In this document: one piece after another, positions 8,616 to 17,609 of the stretch
How the letters are laid out: each line of letters opens with the position of its first letter
How positions within the stretch are numbered: position 1 is the first letter of the stretch
Origin: UBA2638 sp046293135
GTDB taxonomy: Bacteria; Pseudomonadota; Alphaproteobacteria; Micavibrionales; Micavibrionaceae
Length of the DNA: 64,000 nucleotides
Direction of reading: 5' to 3'
Assembly: GCA_046293135.1 (NCBI GenBank)
Contig: JBKBPR010000001.1
Location: 186,001-250,000, forward strand
Position numbers and translations under genes: made by a program
Notes under the pieces: model-generated
Databases searched by the model: none
Told to the model about the DNA's origin: nothing
The model's input: only the letters and a program-made list of their open reading frames with translations

Positions 8616-9722
8616 ATGAAATCGAATAACAATCTGATTGTCTTGAGCGCAGGCGGCACGGGCGGGCATATGACTCCGGCGCGGGCTTTGGGGCTGGATT
8701 TGCTCTCGCGCGGCTTTCGGGTTGAGGTCATCACCGATACGCGTGGGCAAAAATTCGCTCAGCTCTTTGAGGGGATGCCGATGCATGTCGTTAAGGCGGG
8801 AACGCTCGGCAGCGGAATTTCGGGCAAAGTTTCCGGCATGGTTCATTTGGGGCTTGGCATTCTCAAAGCCCGCAAAATCCTGAAAAAGCTCCAGCCCGCC
8901 GCCGTGATCGGGTTTGGCGGCTATCCGTCCGTGCCGGGGGTATATGCCGCGCAAAAGCTTGGTATCCCGACAATTATCCATGAGCAAAACGCCGTGATCG
9001 GCAAGGCCAATGCATTTTTGGCAGGCAAGAGCGACCGTATTGCTTCCTCCTTGCCTGAGCTTATCGGCCTTAGCGATGCCGAGAAAAAGAAATGCGTGAT
9101 CACCGGAAATCCGGTGCGTCCTGAAATTGCCGCTTTGTTCACTCAGCCCTATCCGACACCAAAGCGTGACGGGGAGCTGACAATTCTGATTATGGGCGGC
9201 TCGCTCGGCGCACGGGTGCTCAGCGAGATTGTGCCCGAAGCGCTCTCGATGCTCGATTACGAACACCGCGCCCGCCTGAGGATTGTACAGCAATGCCGCG
9301 CCGAGGATCTGGAGCGGGTGCGCGCGCGTTATGAGGAATCGAGTATTCAGGCCGAGCTGGCAACGTTCTTCGATGATATTCCGCAGCGTTTATCAGCGGC
9401 GCATCTGGTGATTGCCCGCTCCGGCGCGAGTACGGTGGCCGAGGTGGCGACAGCGGGACGTCCGGCTATTTTCGTTCCCGCGACCTATCACGCCGATCAG
9501 CAGCAGAAAATGAACGCCGATGCCATTGCCGATAGCGGCGGCGCGTGGGTGATGACCGAGGCGGGCTTTACCCCCGAAGCCCTGATGGCGCGGGTGGAAA
9601 CCTTTTTGCAAAATCCTGAAAACTTGTTCAAGGCGGCGGAAAATGCGCGCAATTGCGGCAAGCCCGATGCGGCGCGCAAGCTTGGCAATCTGGTCACCGC
9701 ACTTGTCAGCGGCTGGAATTGA
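8616..9722 (+). CDS. murG: UDP-GlcNAc:lipid I transferase MurG
   Basis: MurG is a peripheral inner-membrane GT-B glycosyltransferase that converts lipid I to lipid II. The N-terminal GGTGGH motif (about residues 12-17), GFGGYPSVPG (about 107-116), HEQNAVIGKAN (about 127) and the C-terminal sugar-nucleotide motif IARSGASTVAE are all present. The length of 368 aa is normal. AGGCAAGTG precedes the ATG. A gap of about 48 bases with a GGAGAAAA site separates it from murC. Confidence 0.97.
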   Translation: MKSNNNLIVLSAGGTGGHMTPARALGLDLLSRGFRVEVITDTRGQKFAQLFEGMPMHVVKAGTLGSGISGKVSGMVHLGLGILKARKILKKLQPAAVIGFGGYPSVPGVYAAQKLGIPTIIHEQNAVIGKANAFLAGKSDRIASSLPELIGLSDAEKKKCVITGNPVRPEIAALFTQPYPTPKRDGELTILIMGGSLGARVLSEIVPEALSMLDYEHRARLRIVQQCRAEDLERVRARYEESSIQAELATFFDDIPQRLSAAHLVIARSGASTVAEVATAGRPAIFVPATYHADQQQKMNADAIADSGGAWVMTEAGFTPEALMARVETFLQNPENLFKAAENARNCGKPDAARKLGNLVTALVSGWN

Positions 9723-9770
9723 TGCAATTATCGAAAAAATAACGGCAAATTTTTTCTCAGGAGAAAAACC

Positions 9771-11225
9771 ATGAAATCCATGAGTCATGATATCGGCGTG
9801 ATCCATTTTGTTGGCATTGGCGGAATCGGCATGAGCGGTGTCGCCGAGGTGCTCAACACGCTGGGCTATAAGGTGCAAGGCTCGGATATCGGGGAAAGCG
9901 CCAATGTCAAACGCTTGCAAGCCCAAGGCATTAAGGTTTTTATCGGTCATGAAGCCGATAATATCAAAATTTCCGCCAATGAATATTGCGCGGCGGTGGT
10001 GATTTCTTCGGCGATCAAAAAGGATAACCCAGAACTTGAAGCGGCGCGGCGGGCAAAAATTCCGATCGTGCGGCGTGCGGAAATGCTGGCCGAATTGATG
10101 CGGATGAAAAGCGCGATTGCGATTGCCGGAACGCATGGCAAGACCACGACAACCTCCATGATCGGCCAGATGCTTGAAACGGCGGGCTTTGACCCGACCG
10201 TTATCAATGGCGGTATCGTCAATGCTTACGGCACAAATACTCGCATGGGTGAAAGCGAATGGATGGTGGTTGAAGCCGATGAGAGCGACGGCACATTCAC
10301 GCGCCTGCCCGCCAGTGTTGCGGTGGTCACGAATATCGACCCTGAACATCTCGATCATTACGGCGATTTTGATAATGTCCGCAAGGCGTATCGCCAGTTT
10401 ATCCAGAACCTGCCATTTTATGGCTATGCGGTTTTGTGCATCGATCATCCGGAGGTGCAAAGCATGATCTCCGAGATTACCGACCGTAAGGTTATTACCT
10501 ATGGCTTTAATCCGCAGGCCGATATCCGCGCCACCAATATCCGTATTACGCTGGATGGCTCCAGCTTTGATGTCAGCGTATCACCGCATTTGAACGGCGG
10601 TAAGGCGCTGGAGCTTAAAGACGTGCAGATGAGCGCCCTTGGCGAACATAATGTGCTCAACTCGCTGGCGGCGATTGCGATTGCCGTGGAAATGAATGTG
10701 GCCGCGGCGCTGATTAAAAAAGGGCTGGCCGATTTCGGTGGGGTCAAACGCCGCTTCACCAAGACGGGGCAGGTCGATAACATCACGATTATTGATGATT
10801 ACGCTCACCACCCGACCGAAATTGAAACGGTGCTCAAGACCGCACGCCGCGCACTATCCGAAAGCAAAGGCCGCGTCATTGCGGTGATGCAGCCGCACCG
10901 TTATTCGCGTTTGCATGATTTGTTCGAGCCGTTTTGCACCTGTTTTAACGATGCCGATAGTGTGATTATCGCCGATGTCTATGCGGCGGGCGAGGCGCCG
11001 ATAGCGGGCATGGATAAGGCCGGATTGGTGCAAGGGATTCGGGCGCATGGTCACCGTGATGTGCGGGCGCTTCCCGATAAAAGTGAGTTGGCGCAGATGC
11101 TTTCCGATATGGCCGCCCCCGGTGATTTTGTGATTTGTATGGGCGCGGGTGATATTACGGGCTGGGCTTACGCTCTGCCGGAACAGCTTGCGGCCATTCT
11201 CAAAAAATCGGTAAACGCGGCATAG
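9771..11225 (+). CDS. murC: UDP-MurNAc:L-alanine ligase MurC
   Basis: MurC attaches L-alanine to UDP-MurNAc, the first committed step of stem-peptide assembly. The N-terminal motif HFVGIGGIGMSGVAE, the ATP-binding GTHGKTTT at about residues 120-127 and the C-terminal DDYAHHPTEI are family signatures. The length of 484 aa fits. The ATG at 9771 is preceded by CAGGAGAAAAACC, a strong ribosome site. It continues the murG-murC-murB run. Confidence 0.97.
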   Translation: MKSMSHDIGVIHFVGIGGIGMSGVAEVLNTLGYKVQGSDIGESANVKRLQAQGIKVFIGHEADNIKISANEYCAAVVISSAIKKDNPELEAARRAKIPIVRRAEMLAELMRMKSAIAIAGTHGKTTTTSMIGQMLETAGFDPTVINGGIVNAYGTNTRMGESEWMVVEADESDGTFTRLPASVAVVTNIDPEHLDHYGDFDNVRKAYRQFIQNLPFYGYAVLCIDHPEVQSMISEITDRKVITYGFNPQADIRATNIRITLDGSSFDVSVSPHLNGGKALELKDVQMSALGEHNVLNSLAAIAIAVEMNVAAALIKKGLADFGGVKRRFTKTGQVDNITIIDDYAHHPTEIETVLKTARRALSESKGRVIAVMQPHRYSRLHDLFEPFCTCFNDADSVIIADVYAAGEAPIAGMDKAGLVQGIRAHGHRDVRALPDKSELAQMLSDMAAPGDFVICMGAGDITGWAYALPEQLAAILKKSVNAA

Positions 11226-11295
11226 CTATTGTGTCTACGCCTCGGTGGTTAAATACGTTCGGTTTGGTTTGACAAATAAGGAATTAAATCCTAAA

Positions 11296-12258
11296 ATGCA
11301 GCAGGACTTGGTGAAAGCCGGAGTGCGTGGAGCACTCACCTATGACGCGCCGATTGGCGCTCAAAGCTGGTTTGGATGCGGCGGAACGGCCGATTTATTG
11401 TTCGAACCGCTTGATATTGCGGATATGGAGCTGTTCTTTTCGCTCTGTCCGCCGAGCTTACCGATTATGATTATCGGTGGGCTGGCCAATACGATTGTAC
11501 GCGATGGCGGAGTCCGCGGCGTGTGCGTTCGCTTGGGCAAAAACTTCTCCGCCATTCGTCGCTTGGGCGATGAGCCGTATTTCTCCGTTGGCTGCGGAGC
11601 GCTCAATGGCTCGGTTGCGGCGGCGGCGGTAAAGGCCGGAATCGGAGGGCTGGAGTTCCTTTCGGGCATTCCGGGGAGTGTCGGCGGGGCGCTGGCGATG
11701 AATGCCGGCGCATATGGCACGGAGATGAAAGATGTTTTGATCGGTGTGCGCGGTTTCAAAAAAGACGTGGGGCGAGTGGGGCGAGTGGGGCGAAACGACC
11801 CGCTTATTCAATTAACCCGGGATGATTTGCACATGTCTTATCGCCATAGCGAAATTCCCGATGGCTTGATTATCACGGAATGCATCGTGAAAGGCGTGGT
11901 CGAGGATTACGAAACGGTCAAGGCGCGGATGAACGATATTAAAGCCAAGCGTAATGAAACCCAGCCTATCCGCGAGAAAACGGGCGGCTCGACCTTTGCC
12001 AATCCCTCAAGCGTGGAACTGCAAATTGCGGGATTGCCAGAGGGCACAAAGGCTTGGCAAATCGTCGATCAGGTCGGCGGCAGGGGCTTAACGCTGGGCG
12101 GGGCAATGATTTCGGAGCTGCATGCCAATTTCATGATTAACACAGGTACAGCCACCGCCAGCGACCTTGAAGGCTTGGGCGAGGAGATTATCACCCGCGC
12201 TTATGAGGCCTTCGGCTTTAAGCTGCGCTGGGAGATCAAGCGGATCGGATCGCCGTGA
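11296..12258 (+). CDS. murB: UDP-N-acetylenolpyruvoylglucosamine reductase MurB
   Basis: MurB is the FAD-dependent reductase that makes UDP-MurNAc. The FAD-binding motifs GLANTIVRDGG and LSGIPGSVGGALAMNAG and the catalytic region GGSTFANPS followed by LHANFMIN are intact. I chose ATG 11296, which follows AAGGA at 11279-11283; an in-frame GTG at 11245 would add 17 poorly family-like residues. A perfect in-frame 9-bp repeat (three copies) adds a VGRVGRVGR insert in a surface loop. murB is the last uninterrupted dcw gene before the inserted segment at 12.3-15.3 kb. Confidence 0.94.
   Translation: MQQDLVKAGVRGALTYDAPIGAQSWFGCGGTADLLFEPLDIADMELFFSLCPPSLPIMIIGGLANTIVRDGGVRGVCVRLGKNFSAIRRLGDEPYFSVGCGALNGSVAAAAVKAGIGGLEFLSGIPGSVGGALAMNAGAYGTEMKDVLIGVRGFKKDVGRVGRVGRNDPLIQLTRDDLHMSYRHSEIPDGLIITECIVKGVVEDYETVKARMNDIKAKRNETQPIREKTGGSTFANPSSVELQIAGLPEGTKAWQIVDQVGGRGLTLGGAMISELHANFMINTGTATASDLEGLGEEIITRAYEAFGFKLRWEIKRIGSP
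11767..11793 (+). repeat. In-frame 9-bp tandem repeat in murB
   Basis: GTGGGGCGA occurs three times exactly and encodes Val-Gly-Arg three times. The unit is a multiple of three, so copy-number change would alter loop length without breaking the frame. Confidence 0.95.
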
Positions 12259-12262
12259 CTTC

Positions 12263-12291
12263 TTGACATAGTTAAAATAAATCGCTAAATG
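12263..12291 (+). promoter_or_regulatory. Candidate sigma-70 promoter before the 134-aa orphan
   Basis: A perfect TTGACA lies at 12263-12268 with a 17-base spacer to TAAATG at 12286-12291, a poor -10 match. It begins four bases after the murB stop and would give the next gene its own transcript. Support is by motif only. Confidence 0.4.
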
Positions 12292-12323
12292 GTAAATGGT
12301 TTGATCTTTAGGGAGATATAAAA

Positions 12324-12728
12324 ATGGCTATGTATAAAGAAGACCCACCAATAACAGATTCTATCAGAATCGGGTGCTTTAACCGACTAAAAGCTGAAGG
12401 GCATAGCTTTATGGTTGAGGCGGATCAGTTTTTGGAAGACAAGTACTGCATAACATCATCGAGTATTTTGCGAGGTGTTCGTATAGATAGAGTACAGCAA
12501 GATCTCACATCAATTTATTCTGAAGTTGGAAAAATTGGGATCAAGCGCGTATACGATCTTAAAGGCGATTTTCATACAGCTCGTGTTGGCGGTTTAGAAT
12601 TGTTGCCAATTCAGGATGTGATCGCTGTAGAGCGTGCTCTTGAAAGAGATCGAGCACTAGGCGATTATAAGCGCAGATTGGCTGAAATTCCTTTGTTGGA
12701 TAGGGTTTTAGGGCGTTTTCCTGACTAA
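12324..12728 (+). CDS. Hypothetical 134-aa protein between murB and the membrane MurF
   Basis: I do not recognise this protein. It is soluble, mixed alpha/beta in appearance, with a charged C-terminal helix (ALERDRALGDYKRRL at about residues 105-120) and no membrane segment or signal peptide. A GGGAGAT site precedes ATG 12324, and a TTGACA promoter candidate lies at 12263. Its codon use is AT-richer than the dcw genes around it, and it stands at the left edge of the segment that interrupts the cluster, which suggests later acquisition. It converges with the minus-strand murF-like gene 12 bases on. Confidence 0.7.
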   Translation: MAMYKEDPPITDSIRIGCFNRLKAEGHSFMVEADQFLEDKYCITSSSILRGVRIDRVQQDLTSIYSEVGKIGIKRVYDLKGDFHTARVGGLELLPIQDVIAVERALERDRALGDYKRRLAEIPLLDRVLGRFPD

Positions 12729-12739
12729 GCCATAGTCTT

Positions 12740-14344
12740 TTAAAGCTTTGGAATCCGCTCGTAAATATCGGGCAGGTCATTCTCGATCAACACAAGGTCT
12801 TTGTCCTGAATATTATCATCAAGCCATTCTTGCGCTTGGGCGAAGCTTTCCATCTCCAAAAGCATTTGATTGGAGCGCGATTTTTCCTTGAAGCCCTGAA
12901 CGAAAGTCTTGATGCGCTTGGGTTGGATGGCGATACAAATATCACAGCTTTCCGCTGCCAGCCCGCCGATCTGATAATGGATTTCGTCATGCGCGCCGCC
13001 AAGCTCAACCATGCCGGGAGTAATCAAAATTTTACGGCGCTTCTTACCGACGAGGAACAAAAGATCAAGCGCCGAGCGAAAACCAAGCGGGTTTGAGTTA
13101 TAGGCATCGTCAATCAAATAGCCCTTATTCAGCTTTTTGACTTCAAGGCGGTGCGGGACTTGCGGAACGGTTTTCAGGGCATTGATAACGATTTGTGGTT
13201 CAATCCCCATCGTGCAGGCCGTGGCAAATGCCAGCCCGATATTATCGGTGTGATGCAAGCCGAAAAGCGGGACGTTGAGCGAGTAAAACGTATCCTTCCA
13301 GCGCAGATCAATTTCCAGCCCGTCAAGCGTTTGCACATTCTTTTCGATGATAAGCTGGTTTGTGACCGCGCTGCCCGTCACAATAAAGCTCGCCTCATGG
13401 TTATCACGGATATCTTGCGTGTAGGGAAAGCGCAGGGTTTTTTCGTGAACGATGACCTTACCGTCGCGCCGCAGCGCCGCCTGCGCCAGTTCAAATTTTG
13501 TCTCTGCAACGGTTTCCAGCGTTTTAAAGCGTTCGAAATGGGCATGACCGATCGCTGAAATAATTCCAAAATCGGGCGGAGCAAGGCGGCACAGGCGATC
13601 AATCGAGCCGCGCCCATATGCGCCCATTTCCACAACGAAATAGCGCACAGTATCATCGAGCTGCTCCCGAACGATGCGGGCAATACCCATCGGCGTATTG
13701 ACACTGCCCGGTGTGATAAGCGTCGGAGCAACACTGCTCAGGATATGGCCGAGAATATGTTTAACCGAAGTTTTGCCGTAAGAGCCCGTCACGCCGATAA
13801 CGGTCGGGCTGAGCGTTACAAGCTTTTGATTGGCCTCTTTCCAAAACCGTCCCTGATTGAAATTTTCAAACGGTTGCAAAAAGGCGTTGGCGGCCACCAA
13901 TAAGAGCGGGATAAGTTGTACCGCCAGAACCCAAAGGAGCGGAATGCCGATGAGCTGTGCCGCTACACCTGCGGGGATACATAAAAATAGCGCGCTGAAG
14001 AAAATGCGCCGCGCCCGCGCCGTAAAGGCCAGTTTTTTCTTGGAGTCCTTGCGCGGATCAGGCTCGAAATAGCTGACAAAAGCAAAGGCCAGCACAATGG
14101 CCAGATGCGCGATAAATTGCAAATCGCTGTCGAGAAAAAACCAGCCAATTCCCGCGAGCAGCGCAACAAATGAGAATTTTTTATCAAAAACCCTGTGGCG
14201 GATAATCCAGCTTAAGAACCGCTCGCCGTCATATTCCTCCTGTTGGAAGGCGTGAAGATAGGTGAAGAGCCGTTTGACGGTAAAGCCGATAAAAGCAAGA
14301 AAGACAATAAAGGAAATCAGCGCATTGGGATCAAAATTGGTCAT
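12740..14344 (-). CDS. murF: Membrane-anchored MurF-type ligase (UDP-MurNAc-tripeptide:D-Ala-D-Ala ligase)
   Basis: This protein fuses an N-terminal membrane region to a Mur ligase. Hydrophobic segments lie at about residues 8-28, 57-72, 77-92, 113-132 and 135-156. The ligase part has the ATP motif GSYGKTSVK at about 187-195, EMGAYGRG, the HAHFERF region and the MurF-type signature DDAYNSNP near 420, with HRLEV before it. The signature distinguishes MurF from MurC, MurD and MurE. No other complete murF is in the window and the normal murF place is degenerate, so this is probably the working enzyme that adds D-Ala-D-Ala. At 534 aa it exceeds the normal 450-480 because of the membrane part. It lies opposite to the dcw strand. 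A cyanophycin- or MurT-like role is less likely. Confidence 0.8.
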   Translation of the reverse strand: MTNFDPNALISFIVFLAFIGFTVKRLFTYLHAFQQEEYDGERFLSWIIRHRVFDKKFSFVALLAGIGWFFLDSDLQFIAHLAIVLAFAFVSYFEPDPRKDSKKKLAFTARARRIFFSALFLCIPAGVAAQLIGIPLLWVLAVQLIPLLLVAANAFLQPFENFNQGRFWKEANQKLVTLSPTVIGVTGSYGKTSVKHILGHILSSVAPTLITPGSVNTPMGIARIVREQLDDTVRYFVVEMGAYGRGSIDRLCRLAPPDFGIISAIGHAHFERFKTLETVAETKFELAQAALRRDGKVIVHEKTLRFPYTQDIRDNHEASFIVTGSAVTNQLIIEKNVQTLDGLEIDLRWKDTFYSLNVPLFGLHHTDNIGLAFATACTMGIEPQIVINALKTVPQVPHRLEVKKLNKGYLIDDAYNSNPLGFRSALDLLFLVGKKRRKILITPGMVELGGAHDEIHYQIGGLAAESCDICIAIQPKRIKTFVQGFKEKSRSNQMLLEMESFAQAQEWLDDNIQDKDLVLIENDLPDIYERIPKL

Positions 14345-14404
14345 GGTTTATAGCGCAATCCTGTTTTTGTCGTTTGTCGGTTTTTGTATATTTATAAAAA
14401 TATT

Positions 14405-15271
14405 TCAGGGTTTGGTGTGTTCTTTTACAAAATCATCAATCAAGCCCGCGACCTGATGCCGCCCTGATGATAATACAGAGTAATGGTCTTGACCATGCAA
14501 AATATGAAGCTGTGAATTTTTGATAAGCCTATGAAATCGTTCTCCAAATTCGGGCGGGGTTTCGCTGTCATTTTCACCATATATCAAAAGCGTCGGCGCG
14601 GAGATATTTTGCGCCTGCGCGGTTAAATCTTCGCGGATAACGTTTCTGAAAATCTCGCGCATCTCCCCTGCATTTTGGTAATCGCGGCTGGCATAGCACC
14701 GGAACAGCTTGTCCTGATCGAGAAGTCCCAGCAAAGCCAGCTTTTTGAGGGATTGATAGATGAGGGCGCGGGTTTTGCGCTTTAGTTTTTGTAAGAGCGA
14801 GTGTTTGCGCTGCAGCCCCGCCCCCGCGATGATAATCAGCTGGCCGACCAGATCGGGGTGATGGCTGGCGAGTTGCAGTCCGACCCGTCCGCCGAAAGAA
14901 TGGCCGATCCAGATGATTTTGCCGTGGCGGTCGATGAGCCTTGATTGTTTTAAATGATCCGCAATCGCATCGGCGTAATCTTTGGTGCTCCAATCGTCCT
15001 GCGGCTTGGGGGATGCGCCGAAGCCTGGAAAATCAAGCAGGCAATGCGCGCCAAGCGCTTGTAAGGATTGTGCGAGCGCCTCAAAGGCCTTGCCGCTCTG
15101 CCCCCAGCCATGCCCCCAGATGATAAGCGGGCGGGGATGGTGAGCGCTTTTGCTCTGGCTCTCTTTCTCGCTTTCATTTTGTTCATCACGCGCCGTTTCG
15201 GGCGCTTCGCTGATAGAGTGGCCGAGCGCCGTATAGTAAAATTGAGTGTTCTTCGCTGTGAACGATTGCAT
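14405..15271 (-). CDS. Alpha/beta hydrolase between the MurF-like gene and ddl
   Basis: The fold signatures are clear: an oxyanion-region HGWGQSG near residue 55, the nucleophile elbow GHSFGG near 130, an acid in GENDSETPP and a C-terminal His in GQDHYS. There is no signal peptide, so it acts in the cytoplasm. The substrate is unknown. I chose the ATG at 15271; a TTG at 15286 would add five residues. It is co-directional with, and 60 bases upstream of, the membrane MurF gene, and divergent from ddl, so its promoter region is shared with ddl. The neighbourhood suggests a cell-wall-related esterase or amidase, but this is inference. Confidence 0.75.
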   Translation of the reverse strand: MQSFTAKNTQFYYTALGHSISEAPETARDEQNESEKESQSKSAHHPRPLIIWGHGWGQSGKAFEALAQSLQALGAHCLLDFPGFGASPKPQDDWSTKDYADAIADHLKQSRLIDRHGKIIWIGHSFGGRVGLQLASHHPDLVGQLIIIAGAGLQRKHSLLQKLKRKTRALIYQSLKKLALLGLLDQDKLFRCYASRDYQNAGEMREIFRNVIREDLTAQAQNISAPTLLIYGENDSETPPEFGERFHRLIKNSQLHILHGQDHYSVLSSGRHQVAGLIDDFVKEHTKP

Positions 15272-15384
15272 AGCTTTTTCTTTCAAGAGCCGTATTTTCC
15301 AGTTATATTGTATATAGTCTTCCAGCCTGATAATGCATCAGCATCGAATTTTCTGAAATCTCTACACTGAAATTTATACTAAAA

Positions 15385-16605
15385 ATGACAGATAAGAAAA
15401 CAATAGCGGTATTTTTTGGCGGGCGCTCGCCTGAACATGATGTGAGCGTCGTGACGGGCTTGCAGGTGCTCCAAGCGATTGACCAAAGCCGCTTTCACGC
15501 TTTTCCGGTTTATATTACGACCGATGGCCGCTGGTTTACGGGCGATGGTTTGCGTGAGCGGAAGAATTATATCCCTGACCGCACGATGCTGGCGGGGCTG
15601 CGTGAGGTCACGCTGGATGTGAATGCGGGTAGCGCTGCGGGCGGGGTTTTGCTGCCGCGTAAAGTCGGTTTATTTGGCGGCGGCAAGCCGATCCGCTTTG
15701 ATGTCGCTATTCCCGCTTTTCATGGCCTGTTTGGTGAAGACGGGAATTTACAGGGCGTTTTCGAGATTGCCAAAACGCCTTATACGGGCATGCGAACGCC
15801 CGCCTCGGCGGTGACGATGGATAAAGCGCTATCCAAGCGCCTGATGCAAAATCTGGGTATTCCGACCCTGCCGTTTGCGTTGCTGCGCCGCCCTGAGAGC
15901 GGTTATCAGATTCCGCCCGATGAATGCGCGAAGCAGCTTGAGGGCTTGAGCTTTCCTGTGTGCGTCAAGCCGTGTCATCTCGGCTCTTCGATCGGCGTTG
16001 CGAAATGCAATACGGCGGAAGAGGTTAGCGCCTGCCTGCCCGCGATTTTCAAATATGATGCGGCGGCGATTGTTGAGCCGTTTGTTGAAAATCTGATCGA
16101 ATATAATGTCGCTGTCGCAAAAATGGGCGGGCAGATCGTGACCTCAGCGATTGAGCGTCCGAAGGCGTCCTCGGAATTGTTGGACTTCAAACAGAAATAT
16201 CTCTCGGGCGGTGATGCGAATAAGAGCGGCCAGAAAATGCCGGGACAAAGCAGCGAGGGGATGTTATCGCTGACCCGTGAACTCAACCCGCCATTGCCGC
16301 CGGAGGCTGAGGGCAATATCCGTCGCTGGGCAAGTTTATTTTATGAAGCCGTTGACGGGACGGGCGCGCCGCGGATTGATTTTATCGGCAATAGCAAGAC
16401 GGGCGAGATTTGGATGAATGAGATCAATCCATGCCCCGGCTCGTTCGGGTATTTCCTGTGGGAGGCTTCAAAAGAGCGCCCGATCTTGTTTACAAAATTC
16501 CTGACGCATTTAATCGAAGAGGCGATGGTTTGTGCGAAATCCGCCGCCATTCCCGCCGACCCCGTTCCGATGGATGCGCGTTTGCACAGGAGGTCAACGA
16601 CATAG
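15385..16605 (+). CDS. ddl: D-alanine:D-alanine ligase
   Basis: Ddl makes the D-Ala-D-Ala dipeptide that MurF adds. The N-terminal FFGGRSPEHDVSV motif, the ATP-grasp core (CVKPCHLGSSIGV), and the C-terminal metal motif MNEINPCPGSFGY with the preceding RIDF are present. At 406 aa it is longer than the usual 300-370 aa of proteobacterial DdlB, with an extra segment around residues 255-295 (rich in Lys, Ser and Gly) before the C-terminal catalytic motifs. This long form and the neighbouring membrane MurF hint that both arrived together. Its stop lies one base before the ftsQ start. Confidence 0.93.
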   Translation: MTDKKTIAVFFGGRSPEHDVSVVTGLQVLQAIDQSRFHAFPVYITTDGRWFTGDGLRERKNYIPDRTMLAGLREVTLDVNAGSAAGGVLLPRKVGLFGGGKPIRFDVAIPAFHGLFGEDGNLQGVFEIAKTPYTGMRTPASAVTMDKALSKRLMQNLGIPTLPFALLRRPESGYQIPPDECAKQLEGLSFPVCVKPCHLGSSIGVAKCNTAEEVSACLPAIFKYDAAAIVEPFVENLIEYNVAVAKMGGQIVTSAIERPKASSELLDFKQKYLSGGDANKSGQKMPGQSSEGMLSLTRELNPPLPPEAEGNIRRWASLFYEAVDGTGAPRIDFIGNSKTGEIWMNEINPCPGSFGYFLWEASKERPILFTKFLTHLIEEAMVCAKSAAIPADPVPMDARLHRRSTT

Positions 16606-16606
16606 C

Positions 16607-17491
16607 ATGATAACGTTGGGCAAAAAGAAAAAAGGCGCAAGACGGGCTTATGTCCGTAGACCTGCGCGCAAGTTGGACTTTTTCATTCTGTGGTTCAAGC
16701 GCTTTGGGATTGCGTTTTGCGTGACCGGCATTGTGCTATGGGCGGGGGCGATGCTCTGGCTTAATGGCAGTATTGATAAGGCGGGTTATTGGACGCAAAA
16801 CAAAGTGCTGGATATGACCGTGGATGCCGGATTTTCTGTTGAAAATATCCTCGTTGAAGGCCGCCGCCATGTCGAGCCTGATATATTGATGGCCATCTTG
16901 GATGTGCAAAAGGGCGATCCGCTTTTTATCTTCCACCCGCAAAGAGCGCAAATGCAGATTGAAAAAATCTCATGGGTGAAATCGGTTCTGGTTGAGCGCC
17001 GCTTCCCCGATACGATTTATGTCCGTCTTGAAGAGCGCGAGCCGCTGGCGCTTTGGCAGAAGGATCAAAAGCTGTATCTGGTTGACCGCGAAGGCAAAAT
17101 TTTAACCGATCATCAGCTGCGCCGCTTTGAGGATTTGCTGATGATCTATGGCGAAAATGCCCCGCAGCACGCCGATCGCTTGATACAGACTTTGCGCGCC
17201 GAACCTGAAATTCTGGCGCGGCTGGAATCGGCGAGCTGGGTCGGTGATCGTCGCTGGGACTTAAAAAGCAAGAACGGGATTTTGGTTAAATTGCCGGAGC
17301 AGGATATCGGTCTTGCGCTGCGCCGCCTTGCCGACACCCAGTCGAGCAATGCAATTCTGGATAAGAGCCTTGAGCATATTGACCTGCGCGGCGCTGACCG
17401 TATTATTGTGCAAACAGCGCCCGGAAAGGTGCAAGAATACAATCTTGAGCATCTTATCAAAGCCGGATTTGAAAACGGCAGCGATATTTAA
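16607..17491 (+). CDS. ftsQ: Cell division protein FtsQ
   Basis: FtsQ is a bitopic divisome protein that recruits FtsL and FtsB. After a basic cytoplasmic tail (about residues 1-28) comes one membrane helix at about 30-52, a POTRA domain with VENILVEGRRHVEPDIL at about 80-95, and the FtsQ beta domain with EREPLALWQ and YLVDREGKIL. I chose ATG 16607 because CAGGAGG at 16587-16593 precedes it and the basic cytoplasmic tail begins there; a longer in-frame start at 16532 lies inside ddl. The length is then 294 aa. Confidence 0.93.
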   Translation: MITLGKKKKGARRAYVRRPARKLDFFILWFKRFGIAFCVTGIVLWAGAMLWLNGSIDKAGYWTQNKVLDMTVDAGFSVENILVEGRRHVEPDILMAILDVQKGDPLFIFHPQRAQMQIEKISWVKSVLVERRFPDTIYVRLEEREPLALWQKDQKLYLVDREGKILTDHQLRRFEDLLMIYGENAPQHADRLIQTLRAEPEILARLESASWVGDRRWDLKSKNGILVKLPEQDIGLALRRLADTQSSNAILDKSLEHIDLRGADRIIVQTAPGKVQEYNLEHLIKAGFENGSDI

Positions 17492-17609
17492 AGGATGATT
17501 GATGTTTGTATAGGGGCAATCTGTCGGGCAATTATTTCGGGTATGTGTTCGGGCATATCACCTGAGAAGCGTAACAATACGAATATGATTTAAGGTCTAG
17601 GGTCTTTCG

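Noticed and set aside
9393..10460. 355-aa minus-strand open frame opposite murG and murC
   Set aside because: It spans two real plus-strand genes and has no family motif or ribosome site.
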